64,000 nucleotides of DNA from Isoetes taiwanensis. Its lineage: Eukaryota; Streptophyta; Lycopodiopsida; Isoetales; Isoetaceae. The notes under the pieces were generated by a model. The model ran no database searches and was not told where the DNA came from. It worked only from the letters and a program-made list of their open reading frames with translations. The stretch lies in NCBI GenBank assembly GCA_021234155.1, contig JAJEKV010000049.1, positions 3,997,487-4,061,486 of the forward strand, given 5' to 3'. Positions 10,565-21,835 of this stretch are shown here, piece by piece. Both the position numbers and the translations under genes were made by a program. How positions within the stretch are numbered: the stretch's first letter is position 1; each line of letters begins with the position of its first letter.

Positions 10565-11591
10565 TATGCAGGTCTAGTTTTCTGTTGCTGAAGCTGCCAA
10601 GGCTGGAGTGCCCCTTTTAAGCTCTTCTGATGGGCTTCCTAAGGTAAATGGACCAGAACTTTTGTAATTGAAATTCCCTATCAATCATGGATTATTTGTA
10701 TCTTTAGATTGTTATGGCAGATAGATTTCGCCTTCGATGATGTGGATATTGTTCAAGAAGGCACCTTATATGCATTAGTTGGCAGAAAAGGTGCCATTGG
10801 ACGTGAATCCATTATGAAGGAGAAAGTAAAGATTTATCCTTTTATATGTTTTTTGTGCACTTTATTTTTCATTCAAAGCATCATATTTCAACGTTGCAGA
10901 GCATTGCAAAAGCAGCAGACCAGTTAGTCTTTATTGTAGATGAAGCAAGGTTTGTTGCGGAACTAGATGGCACAGTTCCTATAGTGATTCAACAGGTTGC
11001 TCATTACATTGTATGCATTTGGTAATATGTTCTCCCCATGAGTTTGTCAATTTCCTGCTGCAGAAAAACTGGATGAATGTTGCAGAAGAAATTGATGACC
11101 TTTTCCTTGGGGATGCTGAGGTAAATATGTCGGGAAGCTATTTTAATGGCTATGTGACTTGGTAAGCTAAAGCACGCAGTATCCATCCAGCAAAGACCAA
11201 GTCATGGCGCTAGTCCTATGGGAGGTGACTTTCCCTTTATAACAAATGAAGGCCATTTTATCCTAGATGTGATTTTCTCATACCCCATTGCAAGTGCAGG
11301 TCCTTTCCTTACAAAAGACTATTTTCTTTATCGATGTATGAACCCTTGCTTTTTTCCTTAATTGTCTCTTGGTTTGGTCATTGCAGCACAGATAGTGGAG
11401 GAAATAATGGAGTTGTGGAACATGGGTTCATCTTGGATACTGTGTAAGTTGGTTTTTCGTTGAATTCACTGTTTGTTTCCCCCCAATTATGTAGCATGTT
11501 GCCCTTTCGTAGGTATGCTGCTGCAGTTGCTGGAAAAGATGGTGTCAAGATTCAAACGTCCCTCTTCAAAGATGGATTCACTCACTCATAG
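10565..11591 (+). pseudogene. Ribose-5-phosphate isomerase-like gene fragment with introns
   Basis: Seven exon-like blocks are separated by short GT-AG introns: ~10565-10643, 10708-10825, 10900-10995, 11064-11120, 11180-11299, 11397-11443 and 11513-11591. Conceptual pieces include VAEAAKAGVPLLSS, IDFAFDDVDIVQEGT, NWMNVAEEIDDLFLGDAE, GGDFPFITNEGHFILDV, GVVEHGFIL and AAVAGKDGVKIQT. These follow the order of divergent plastid RPI (RPI4-type) proteins of the NagB/RpiA superfamily. Canonical RPI interconverts ribose-5-P and ribulose-5-P. The N-terminal exons with the GxGxG-type substrate loop are missing, replaced by repeat F. Introns are retained, so this is a genomic fragment and not a retrocopy. 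Junction phases were not all checked. Confidence 0.75.
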
Positions 11592-11937
11592 AAACATGAT
11601 GCGTTCATAATCAATCTCTTCCTTAATAAATTAAAGAATCCTACTATTATATCATCTTTATTTTGCATCTTTATTTATGAGTTTCTTTCCATCTTTCATT
11701 TGTGACCATTGATGTGGAGAGTATTTTGTGTTTTATGCGACATCAAAGGCCATTAAATTTTCGATCACAAACCTCACTGTCAATTCCAATGGTGCAAAAC
11801 ACACCAATGGTGCAATGGTGCAATATTTTAACAGTAAATGCCTGCTGCTGTGCCGATGGGAAGCGGAGGCCTGCACTACTCGGTTGCATCGTATGATACA
11901 TCATCCATCATTAGAGTATTAGGTAATGTCTATATCC
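11592..11937. other. Unassigned, RPI 3' flank
   Basis: AT-rich sequence follows the RPI-like stop. A short CCAATGGTGCAA motif repeats around 11788-11822. No gene was recognised. Confidence 0.3.
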
Positions 11938-12289
11938 TTAAGGCCCCGAAGGGGCCAAAATTTTTTTTAGTTGACATAAATCATTAACACAAAACTACGA
12001 TTAACATTATTAACACAAACCATTGCATTTAACACATTTTAATTAAAATCCCCCTTAAACCCCCTTTGGTTTGGGTGCATATTCACACGGGGGGTTACGT
12101 AGGGCAGCGAGAGCCCCAAAAAATTTACAATACATGTACAAAATTAACACCATTAAGTACATTCTCTCAAACCTTATAGTATTTTGCAAACCTTAATATA
12201 CAGTATACAAAAACTTGTACATGCATACCCCACAAACGAGGATCGCTATATACGGTCCAGATCTTGGAATAAAGGGCAAATATGCGTCC
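11938..12289. mobile_element. Foldback element H, copy H1 (right arm missing)
   Basis: The left arm starts with the mini-hairpin GGCCCCGAAGGGGCC, runs through TTAACACAAACCATTGCATT and CCCCCTTTGGTTTGGGTGCA, and reaches the conserved loop start GTAGGGCAGCGAGAGCCCC. The loop is nearly complete. It breaks off near 12285, where module D begins, with AATATGC as probable junction microhomology. Confidence 0.75.
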
Positions 12290-12562
12290 ATAATCTAGAA
12301 AATCATTTCTCATGACAGATAAAATATCTAGAAGAATGGGCACCAGCAAGAGATTCAAATCCACATTTCTTATTGTGAAGCTTGCACGCAAAAAGATATA
12401 TCATCTTTCACGTGGTTGGTGGGTAATAACATTTCTAAGATTTTATCCAATACCACACAGGAACCCCATATTAGAAATGTAAAGTAAAACCCACACCAAT
12501 ATAAAGAATTGGGGATAACATTTTATCCCTTCTCAAGTAGGTTGGTTCAAATCCAATGGTTG

Positions 12563-12951
12563 TCAAGTTACAATAGCTACATTCGGATCAAGAAATTTAA
12601 GATCAAGGGCAATCTTCTTGATTTGGGTAGTCCGACCTCTGACAAATGAGGCAGATGGCCATTTTCGCCTGCGGGCGACTAGTTGTGGCAAAGCTGGCAT
12701 GTGACCTTGCATATTCAGTATGACATATTGCAATTCAGGAAAAATCCATCCGTCTTGCATTGGACAAGTGCGACTTTGCAACATCCAATCAAGGACACAT
12801 TGCATGTGCATACGATGCCCATACCCTAGAGTGTACCAGCCCACCTATCTCAAGTTGTCAGCACACCACGCACAATGTCTATAATCAACGGCCTTTAGCT
12901 CCTCCCACTGGTTGTCATACAAGTACTCATGAGGAAGATATACGATTTGTT
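12563..12951 (-). pseudogene. RING-like zinc-binding protein fragment, array module D1
   Basis: The minus-strand reading has HCAWC, an in-frame stop at NLR*VGW, then GYGHRMHMQCVLDWML and SRTCPMQ. This is the spacing of a RING finger (Cys-x2-Cys, His-x2-Cys, Cys-Pro), with Tyr and Gln where two zinc ligands are expected. Canonical RING fingers recruit E2 enzymes for ubiquitination; this copy could not bind both zincs normally. About 70 residues follow with no known domain. The same reading is at 23085-23560, so the substitutions predate the duplication. The upstream coding sequence is split by the retrocopy. Confidence 0.45.
12933..12947. repeat. Left target-site duplication of retrocopy
   Basis: GGAAGATATACGATT occurs here and again at 14440-14454, exactly flanking a 1492-bp insertion. 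The equivalent unduplicated sequence is present once at about 23548-23562 in array unit 2. Confidence 0.9.
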
Positions 12952-14439
12952 TTTTGTATGCAAGATATTTAAATTTTATTAATAAGTAAAACAGGTACAT
13001 GACCTTATTTGGTGGCTCCACAATAGGCCAGATATGCAAGATCAAAACATTGGTCACCAGATAGAAAGAAGTATCACCAACATTCCAAAATCAGGAGTCT
13101 ATAATACTGATATGGGTCTTCCCTACTTGAACAAAGATTGAGATCCGTGCGTAGACTGTAACTGCAGCCATTTGAAGCTCACCACCGGACGATGCAAGCA
13201 ATTGAAGGGCTTTGGAAGCAACTATCATTCCGCGCATTTACTCGGCCTAGAATCCATCCTGCAAACTTGTACTATAGAAGATCATGTCCCCGTTCCAATT
13301 ATGTACTGAGGGACTCAATGCTCCCTCTTCCAATAATGCAGAAGATAATGCTGGCCTGCCCGCTAGGGGTGGTCCAATCGCTATTCAAAGTCCTCCTACT
13401 ACTAGCATAGGCCATAGTTGCAAAATGCTCAACTTCCTCACTGATCCAGAGTCAAGTTCCCCTTGGACACTTGAATAACAGCTCAGTAAATCAGCAGCGG
13501 TAAAGTAACCCTGGTCTCCCGCCCAAGATTACTTAATCTGACCCCTTTCACTATCCAGAGAAGTTCAGAGCCATGCCCGTCCATAGAACCTAATTTCCCC
13601 TTGCTGGGAAAGGGGGCAGGATGACATTGAATTAGCCAGGACTAAGTTACATCTCAAGGTGCCACAACTTAACAACAGAATAACCAAAGATGCATCCGAC
13701 ATCTGCATTCCATAGACATGCACCCGCACCCACAAGATCTGCAGCTCTTGAAAGGGAAGGACAACCCATTAACTGCAAACACTGGTTGCACAATTACCTA
13801 TAATGCTGCATTTATCATGAACTCTTGCAAGCTGAACACAGTCCAGGTTCTCCAATATCTGTTTCTGGCTCAAAACCATCATAAAAACTTGCAACATATC
13901 AGCTGCATTCAACCCGAAGACTGCAGTGAGTGCAGCCAGAACCACAACAGACATGGCCTTCCTATTGTTGCAGTGAGTGCAACAAAAGAGGTTTAACCTA
14001 CAAACTGAATGACAAGCTTAAAATATGCTTCTGAGCCCATAGCGGCAGCCAACAAGAGAATGAGACAGAGGGCAAATTTTGAGCATGGCTCAAAGATGCC
14101 CAGAGTCTTGACACACAAGCTGCCTGCTATCTTTAGCCTATTGAGATCGGAATCCAGAGAAAAAGCAACAAAGACACTTCTTACCAGTCACAATCTTATG
14201 CTACGATGGCAAAGCACTAGGAGCAGCGGCCCAACCCCAGCACTGAACTTCGAATGCACAAGATCCTCCGAAGGTGACCAGCAGGCCGATCATGCTACTA
14301 TACCCAGGACCCGAGCACAACGGCAGCAGCAGATCATGCTGCTCTTCCAGCTATGGTAACCTTGCTTCTCGAGTCTGCACGCAACGGGCGGCCGCCGCCG
14401 CCGCCCTAAACGTCGCCAGAAACCCTAGCCATTCAGCAT
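12948..14439 (-). pseudogene. Retroposed transcript copy, source gene unknown
   Basis: On the minus strand the insert begins in a GC-rich leader (GGCGGCGGCGGCGG tract near 14390-14405). It ends with TTATTAATAAAATTTAAATA followed by a short A-rich tail at the 15-bp target duplication. These are the marks of a LINE-mobilised mRNA copy, integrated into module D1. The longest minus-strand frame of interest (13769-13954, 61 aa, starting MSVVVLAALTAVFGLNAAD) is hydrophobic at its start but not identifiable. Many stops elsewhere suggest decay or a non-coding source RNA. The insert is absent from array unit 2. Confidence 0.8.
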
Positions 14440-14454
14440 GGAAGATATACGATT
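14440..14454. repeat. Right target-site duplication of retrocopy
   Basis: This is an exact 15-bp repeat of 12933-12947. Reading on from here, the sequence rejoins module D at GACTATTCAGAAGTCACC, as in unit 2. Confidence 0.9.
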
Positions 14455-14489
14455 GACTATTCAGAAGTCACCTTAAAAGGGTCAGAGTT

Positions 14490-15240
14490 CAACGATCTTG
14501 TTAGGTTGCGTAAATGATCGTTGTTTTCCGTTCAATGCCACTAGCTGCCGTTTAATGTCCTCTAATTTGGCTGCCATCTTCTCAACCCCATCGGCACGAT
14601 CCTTTAAACGAATATTCTCTTCAGAAAGGATTAGATTATGACTTATCTCATTCTCTAATTGGGCCCGAATGTCTACAAGCGACTTTGGCTGAGGCTACCC
14701 CTGCCACTTCCAAAAGTCGAATAGCGTCAACAATCGGGTATGTAATGGTGACAGGCTCACCATGCTGCCCGCTCTTGCTATCTTCCAATAGCTTAACCCT
14801 CTTGGTGCTGCCACTACCACTTCCTTGCCTCCGGTTTCTACTGGCATAATTTACAGGCACTTCCTTCACAAGCTCATAGTATACTTGTTGCGCAAAACTC
14901 TTACTAAACTCACTATTTTGGGGTAGGTGTCCCTTTACTTGGACATGCCGTTCCACTGCTTTTGCTTACATCACAACGATCTTGCACTCATGAGCTCTAT
15001 ACTTACCCCTCTTATTGGACCAATCCCTTTCAAACTCATTCTTGTCCAAATTTGTCATCACATCATCGTACTCCGCTCCCTGCGGACAATAGCCTGGTCC
15101 TGTCTCGTCGGCTACGTTATGCACCTTTGTGATGGTGCAATTTTCTCTCTTAGAGACGTCTTCCATCGCATATAGCCTTAGTATCTCAGCCGTGCGATAC
15201 TCATTCACTTTTGCATGTTCCGCTGCTCTCTCCACTTGCC
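14490..15240 (-). pseudogene. Uncharacterised array protein with basic and coiled-coil parts (module E1)
   Basis: The minus-strand frame opens at about 15235 with MERAAEHAKVNEYRTAEILR. It passes a stop near 14966, resumes with HLPQNSEFSKSFAQQVYYEL and a Gly/Ser-Arg-rich stretch, and after a frame change near 14650 ends in a heptad-like segment (ENEISHNLILSEENIRLKDR) closing near 14490. Plant En/Spm-associated proteins can have a similar layout of charged body plus C-terminal coiled coil, but I cannot assign this with confidence. Unit 2 lacks positions corresponding to 14478-15192. Confidence 0.4.
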
Positions 15241-15555
15241 AGCGAAAATTTTAGTGGCCCCGGCGGGTCATTTGGCCACAAATTACAGGTTCAGGCAAAA
15301 TGCGACGGCCGGCTTGAGTAGGATGCCTTACCTATAGACTACTGGCAGATTCGCCATTTCGTGGCACTTTATTGCCTATTATGACATTAGAATGGCCAAT
15401 TAGATGTTTGCTAATTGGAGTGGTATCGACTTTGCGGCCAATTTAGTCCCAAGTGAGAACTAGATATGCTAATGGAATGGCCATTTAGTACACTTGGCCA
15501 AATCCTGTAATGCCTTAAGTTCGCCAAATCTTAACTCATCAAGAGGCCCCCTCAG
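15193..15555. repeat. Array module E1, distal part
   Basis: It is nearly identical to 23586-23948, including the GTGGCCCCGGCGGG motif, and ends with AAGAGGCCCCCTCA. In unit 2 this end runs directly into module C. Here it runs into LINE sequence. Confidence 0.8.
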
Positions 15556-16655
15556 TGCAGAGAAAAGTTCTAGGGTGACAGAGGCACTGCTTATCTTAGA
15601 GCAGAATAATAAGAAGGATTTGCAGCAAGTTTTTAAATCATTACCTCCTGTTGTAGAAATCAATCACCAGAAGCATGTGCAGTATACAGAGAATTTGGTT
15701 GCATCTTCGGTGTTAGGCCATTTCACTGGGGCCTTTTTGGATACGCAGAGGCTTGGGTACTGGCTACGGGCTCAGTTTAAAAGGCTGGGGTTGGCTCCAT
15801 ATGTGACCTTGAAGTCTCTGGGTAATAATTTTTTTCTTATTATGGTTGATTCTGAGGCCACGGTGGAGCAGTTGGTCTCGCATGGAGTGGCACGTATGGG
15901 AGGGGCCTATGTTTTGTTCCAAAGATTATGCTCCGGGTTTCTCTTACGCTAGGCCTATTGCAGTTAGAGTGCCATGTTGGCTTCAAATCGGGATCTGCCT
16001 CCAGAGATGATGGTGCCTGAGTTTCTAGTGGCCATGGCTAAAGGCACGGGAACTCACATAGCGCACTTTCGATTGTGGGTGCACCACGGATATGTGTAGG
16101 TATTGAGGCGGATGAGATGGTACCCTCGAGTCTTGTGGTTAAAAGTGGTGATTTTTATTCTTACTTCCAGTTGGACTTGCTCAATGGGGAGAGCTTTTGG
16201 CAATGTTTTCCCGCTTAAGTAGTTTCACCAAAGATAAACCTCACTTTCGGCACCCAAGCAGGCAGAGCAAATAGTTGTTGGCCCGCCTTCACCCTCGCAC
16301 TTGTTCCCCCGGGTGTTGAAGGTTGTGGGCGGTGGTGGGCAGTCCGAGAGACACAACCTGAACCCTCCCTTTCAGTATGGTGGATCCCGGAGGTGCAGAG
16401 GAGACTTGCAATGATTGAAGAGTTGCGGCGAGAAAAAGGAAGGGTGGCAACAAGTTGTTTCTAGGAGGCGAGCTCAGGTGAGTGCTCCTCAAGAGGGTCA
16501 CTTAGCCCATCTGCAGCCCACTGCGCAGGTCCCTCCTCAAGTGGATCGAATGGTGATTGATCAGGTAGTCCAGAACTTTTCTTCCTGGGCTGATAGTGTT
16601 GAGGCATGTGAGGCTTTACAAGGGGATCCTGGACCCTTGGTGCACAACGACCCAC
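15556..16655 (+). pseudogene. LINE ORF1 remnant (DUF4283-like)
   Basis: The open frame to 15952 includes VLGHFTGAFLDTQRLGYWLR and LGNNFFLIMVDSEATVEQL. This pattern is typical of the DUF4283 RNA-binding region that opens ORF1 of plant L1 LINEs. The frame enters from flanking module E1, so the true start is lost. Later, 16415-16663 gives a Gln/Pro-rich tail ending just before ORF2. Frameshifts lie between these parts. Confidence 0.7.
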
Positions 16656-17340
16656 ATGGATAAGAAAATTCTATCTTGGAATGTGAGAGGCATCAAATCC
16701 TCTCTGAATAAGCGAGCACGTCTCGCCATGGCTGTGAAGAATCTTAATCCAGATATCTTGTGTTTGTAGGAGCATAAATGTGCCAGGGGTGATATTACCA
16801 ACCTAATGAATATCTTGGGTAATCAGTACGTGGCTACAGCTGCTACAACGGACAGGGCCAGGGGAGGTACTTTGATTTGTTGGAAAATGGGTGTACATGT
16901 AACCTTTTCAGCCACAGATAGCCAAGGCCAGTGGGCAGTGATTAAATGGAAGGAGGGCCAGTCCGAGTGGGGCTTACTGAATGTGTATGCACCAATTGGG
17001 GCCACTCAGAGAGGTTGCTTATGGGCACAATTGCGAAATAAGCTCCAATCCTTTGGTATGGGTTCTACATGGTTTGTCCTGGGTGACTTTAACATGGTGG
17101 AGCTCCCAGAGGACAGGCATGGTATTGGTTCAGATATTTTGCAGGGTTTTGAGCATGACCAATGGCTTAGGTTTGTGCAGGAGTGGGGTTTGACAGAGCT
17201 TCCCGGGGATCGGAATTTTACTTGGTGCAATAATTGGCTGGGGCATGGTAGGGCATAGTCTAGCCTGGATAGAGTTTATGGCACTCCAGCAGTCTTGGAT
17301 TATGCTCCAGCCTTCACTAGGGTGAATGTTACGCCACCTC
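16656..17340 (+). pseudogene. LINE ORF2 endonuclease domain
   Basis: It begins MDKKILSWNVRGIKSS. The catalytic-type Glu of CLxEHK is preceded by an in-frame stop (about 16767). The strand with Tyr (LLNVYAP) and the Asp-x-Asn motif (LGDFNMVE) are present. The domain nicks target DNA to prime reverse transcription. The His of the SDH motif falls in a frameshifted zone after about 17260. Confidence 0.85.
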
Positions 17341-17990
17341 GTCTCTCGATCACACTCCCCGGATCATTCAGTGGCTTCATGACCACCCACCGCTGACCTC
17401 TCGGGGCGGTTTTAAGCTTAACACAAGCTTTCTTCTGGGATCAGAGTTCACAACATTTTGTAAGCTCATTTGGCGTTGGTATTCAGCGGGATAGCGGAAT
17501 GAGTGCAATGGTTACAACATTAGCTAGGGTAAAAGCAGGTTTATGAAAGAATGGAAGTGCAAAAGGCTTTGGCTCGTCGTCGCAGTTGGATGCCTTATAT
17601 GTGGAACCGAGTCTCTAAGAGGGCGGGTCTCGATGAAACTGCGTGAGCAGCAGGTGCTTCATCGATCGAGGTTGAGGAGGAGGCCAAGTTGTCGCAGCCG
17701 TGGTCAAAGCAGGTTTGGCGTGGCTGAAGCGGTCGACACTTGCTCTAAAGTCTTTTTCGAGCAGCCCGCCGGAAGAAGTATCGCAGCCATGGCGCACATA
17801 GTTACACCCTAGGGAGTATTGTTGCAAACAACCCGGATGCTATCAAGGCCTTTTGTCGGCAAGCACTATGAAACATTTTTCAAGGAGAGCCCGCTTCCCT
17901 CACGAGTGTTTTTTCAAGGGCTGGTGGCCGCCAAGGTATCGCCAAGAATCTTCAAAGACAGAGCTTAGAGGAGCCTGATTTGGCGGGGAG
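17341..17990 (+). pseudogene. LINE ORF2 linker, degenerate
   Basis: This lies between endonuclease and reverse transcriptase. Short frames carry charged LINE-like sequence, but the reading breaks repeatedly, and no motif can be placed. Confidence 0.5.
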
Positions 17991-19200
17991 TTGGGGATGC
18001 ATGCGCACCGCTGGTTCGGAATAAGTGTCCCTGGATTAGATGGAATACCAGTGGAGTTTTTTCAGAAGTACTGGGAATGGGTGGGGGACTCGGTGATGCA
18101 GGTGTATGTGGATCTTTTAGGGCATGACTCGATGCATCCTCTGCTGAATACAGGTTGTATTTCACTTATACCCAAGTGTAAGCATCCTAAAACCATCAAT
18201 GACTGGAGGCCTATTACTCTGTTGTCTGTAGTGTATAAAATCATTGCTAAGGCTTTGGCTGAGAGGCTTAAGCCAGTACTAGTTCACGCCATTAGTGCAG
18301 AGCAGTCTGGTTTTATACCACACCAGAACATTCTTCATAATGTGGTCCGCTTTTTTGAGGGAGTGCATTGGGCTCGTGGGATGAGGCAGCCCCTTGTTTT
18401 TCTTAAATTTGGATTTTGCCAAGGCTTATGACAGTGTTAGCTGGCAGTTCTTGGCAGATATGATGCAGGCCTTTGGGTGTGGACCTAGTTTCAGGGAAAC
18501 GGTTATGAAGCTGCATGTGTCTGCTAGGGCGACAGTGTGGTGTCAGGGTGAGACCTCTTCAATCTTCTCTGTGGGGCGAGGCATTAGGCAGGGATGTCCG
18601 TTGGCCCCCCCTTCCATTCACTATAGTGGCGTAAGCTCTCTCGCAGCCTTTTTTCGTGGCGATTCTTGCCGACAATGTGGTGCAAGGTCTCCGCATGGAT
18701 GATGGGTCGCAACAGGTTTGCAATCAATTTGCGGATGATACATTCCTCTTTCTTCATGCAGATGAGTCCAATCTCCAAGCAGCCAAGAATATTTTGGATG
18801 CCTTTTCTTTAGCTTCAGGGTGCTTGCTTAACTGGTCGAAGTGCTCGGCCATGTGAGTCTTTGGAGGAACCTCCTCCTGCGTGGTTGAGTCAGTTTCCCT
18901 GGGCTCTTACACCGCCACACACAGCTGCCAAACTGTTAGGCATACCATTTGGCTTGGACATTAATGCTAGGGCAATTTGGGCGGAGACATTACAGAATCT
19001 TAAGCAGCATCTGAACTGGTGGAGGGGAAGTAAACTCACCATGGCTGGTAGGATTCTGATAGCCAAGTCAGTGCTCTGTAGCACTCATGTTTATGCAGCC
19101 TCCTGCATACTTGCGCCAGAAAGTGTGGTTAAGGAGTTGGATGACACCATTCGCAATTTTGTTTGGGGAGGAAATGAGGAGGGGCTACGGTGAAGGTCGC
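17991..19200 (+). pseudogene. LINE ORF2 reverse transcriptase domain
   Basis: Successive frames carry PGLDGIPVEFFQKYW, the template-grip segment ISLIPKCKHP, NDWRPITLLSVVYKI and SGFIPHQNI. The first catalytic motif is LDFAKAYDSVSW (Asp), followed by IRQGCPLAP and the second catalytic pair FADDTFLF near 18728-18751. The thumb-like part continues to about 19190. At least three frame changes occur, near 18400, 18620 and 18855. Confidence 0.92.
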
Positions 19201-19835
19201 GATGGTGGAAGTGTAAAAGGCCCCGCAGAAAAGGCGGGGGCTTAGGTATGCTTGATGTGTCCTTGCACACGAAGGTTCCGTGTCGAAATTCATCCGGCGG
19301 TTGTTGTAGGAGCAACAATCCCGTGATTGGCTCTGTTAGCGCGGGCCGCCGCCACTCTATTGTGTTTAGGAAGTCGGCAATTCCGCTCGGTTGTCGTGGG
19401 CTCGTTTGAGGATTTGCGGCCATTCCCTCATGCTTCGCCTTTTCTTAAAGGTCTCCTCAAGGCCGGAAGGCGGTCAATGTTCTCTTTTCATTGGACCCTA
19501 GCAGGTGTATGGTAGCCTCATCGCCCTTTCTTTGGGTACCCTTGATTCTCAGATCTCCCTTGGCCTCTTCCCTACACCCGTGTACTTTCGGCCGATGGAT
19601 TGCCGCGGGGGTAACATCCATCCGTGGATGGTATTGGGAGGGTCATCCTGGCGCCGTGGGAGTTTTTAGGGATCGATTTGGCCTTTTTTGGGACATTCGG
19701 ACTTGGGCCAGAATTGCGAATGCTATTCCATTGCAGGTTGTCTTCTCAAGTCAATCGCGTTTGGAAAGTCGATAGTGGACTTGATGCATCTCGGTTTGTA
19801 GCATTGGCTTATGGGCTTCTAGCGCTTGTAACACA

Positions 19836-20075
19836 TTGCCGCCGGATAAGTGGTCACTTAAGCTTCCGGGGAGTAAGTGGCCCGCCATGTGGAAGTGGGC
19901 GTGGAATACATTGCCTCCTCCTAAAATCCGTACCCTTTTATGGCAGATCTTGCACCGTAGCCTCGGGGTGAATGTCCGAAAGTACACGTGTTCAAGCCTC
20001 GTAGCGGAAACATGCCCTCTATGTGGGGGCCGAGAGACCATTGAGCCTTTGTCCTTTGTCCTATGCACGAGGTAG
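19836..20075 (+). pseudogene. LINE ORF2 C-terminal zinc-binding region (zf-RVT-like)
   Basis: The reading WKWAWNTLPPPKIRTLLWQI then CPLCGGRETIEPLSFVLC matches the C-terminal zf-RVT block of plant LINE ORF2, with a Cys-x2-Cys pair and a later Cys. The rest of the tail to 20460 contains diverged frames and the 3' UTR. Confidence 0.75.
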
Positions 20076-20480
20076 GGGCAGCTTGGTCCTGGGTGAGAGC
20101 CCTCTTTGGGTCTTCACTGTGCAGTCAGAAGCTTCTCTTGGGAGTCTTTCCTAGCGGTTGGTCGGTGGCAAAAAGCGCAAAGCGTTCCATTTATCGCGAG
20201 CTTGGCTTCGTGGTTGATTTGGAAAAGGCGGAGGCGAAGGTCTTCGAATCACGGTCTTAGCCCTTTTCGGTTGGTTCCGATCTTGAGGCATAAGTTGTGG
20301 CAGGCTTACCAAGTCTCAAGCTTGTCTGGCACAGTTAAGCAGGAAATTTGGTCGACATTCCTACAGATTGTGAATCATGATGGGCACTTCATTTCTTTGC
20401 ACCACACTTATCATTGTACTTGATCACATTCTAGTGGTTTAATATATTCCTATATTCTTCAAAAAAAAAAAAAAAAAAAA

Positions 20481-21835
20481 CATCATTTATGGGGGGCCAA
20501 CATTATTAGAATTTTTTATTCCTATATATATCTCCCAACTAAGAATAATCCTGCTCTTTTGGAAAATCAAATGTCGAGGCACTTTTCAATCCTCTTTACG
20601 AAGACTCCGGCATCCGATTTCTGATTCTCCCTACCAACAATCTGTACATTATTGAAATACATGGGGTATGAATTCAAATTCATACAACATGTAACAAACA
20701 CATTTATATAGGATAGCGACTTTCTTTATGTTTGGGCAACGAGCTCTATATTTAATAAAAATCTAGTTAAAAATCGCCATTTGAGCTACACATTATTAGA
20801 TATTTGGTTCAAAAATCGCCAATTGGGTTGCAGCCACATTAGACAAAAATAGGAAAAATGGCCAGTTCAGGCTACACTTTTGGGGGCATATTTTACAAGG
20901 AATGGCCAATTCATTATACTTATACAAAATTATAGGTCCCTTAAAATTTTTCCTGCCACTTGCCGAGCAGCTGACAATTCTAGCTCGTCTTCCATATTTT
21001 GCAAGAAAGGAGAGGGGGTCCTCAGATGCAAAGGCATTGAAAACTCATGCGAAGGCATTCCCTGCTGTTGCGATGTGCCCATATTCGAAGGAGACTGGTC
21101 ATTCTCATTATATTGTTGATGAGACATAATGGTGCTGACTTGTCGAGATGTGCTTTGACTTCTTGTTTTTATAATTTTTGTTAGCTGTGACATATAAAAA
21201 AAGCACACAATAAACAACATGCACGCAATTTCACAATTCGAAAATACGAAAAGAATAGTTACATATATGGGAACTAATTTCTCAACAGTGTTAAATAAAA
21301 ACAAACGTTCAATGAATTTCATTCGAATATTATATACATGAATGTTGAATGTGAATTTAGGTGTCGTGTAAGTAACAGGACATGCACCCTAAACGTGACT
21401 AGAACCAGCTTGGTCTACATCGTCCCCACCGTGGTCAAATTGAAGAATCCAATCTGATTCCAATTGTGGCCCTATGCACGGCATTAGAGAGCAATAAAAA
21501 CTGCTCTGCACGGTGTCAAGTAGCTGGGCCAAATCAAAATTTCATGTCTTGTCTCTCATTGTCGACTCAATGCAATGTTTCAAATAATTGCACATTCTCC
21601 AGTGCCTATCTTACTGCTCGATGCTTCCTATCGACTCCATGTAGGAGTGCTAGCAGAATTAGCCAAGTAATACACAACATACGCTGCTCCATGCAAGTCA
21701 AAGTCAACCCTTGCAGCCACCGTCTTTGAGCCATTACTATAATAAAGATCACCGTGCATATATGGATGCCTCGCCCTTTCAATCTCAATTCTTTTCTTAT
21801 CCTCATCATCCAAACCCTTATAATGCCGCTGCTTC
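20481..21835 (-). repeat. Array module C1 with minus-strand coding remnants
   Basis: It is almost identical to 23954-25304. Minus-strand frames include one near 21628-21835 (DDEDKKRIEIERARHPYM, then DFDLHGAAYVVYYL, stop) and one at 20930-21129 (MSHQQYNENDQSP, then LHLRTPSPFLQNMEDELEL). These look like parts of one protein read from C toward E and D on the minus strand, but I recognise no family. The module ends at CTGCTTC, immediately before the CACTATAACCCC end of B2. Confidence 0.6.

Larger units (their letters stand above)
15556..20480 (+). mobile_element. 5'-truncated L1-type LINE with poly(A) tail
   Basis: The non-LTR retrotransposon has an ORF1 remnant, a separate ORF2 with endonuclease, reverse transcriptase and C-terminal zinc-binding region, and a 20-nt poly(A) at 20461-20480. 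It splits array unit 1 between modules E1 and C1. The empty site survives at 23940-23956, where about 6 bp (TAAATA) lie that are missing beside the insertion or absorbed in the tail. No target duplication is evident. Multiple frameshifts and stops show it is dead. Confidence 0.9.
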
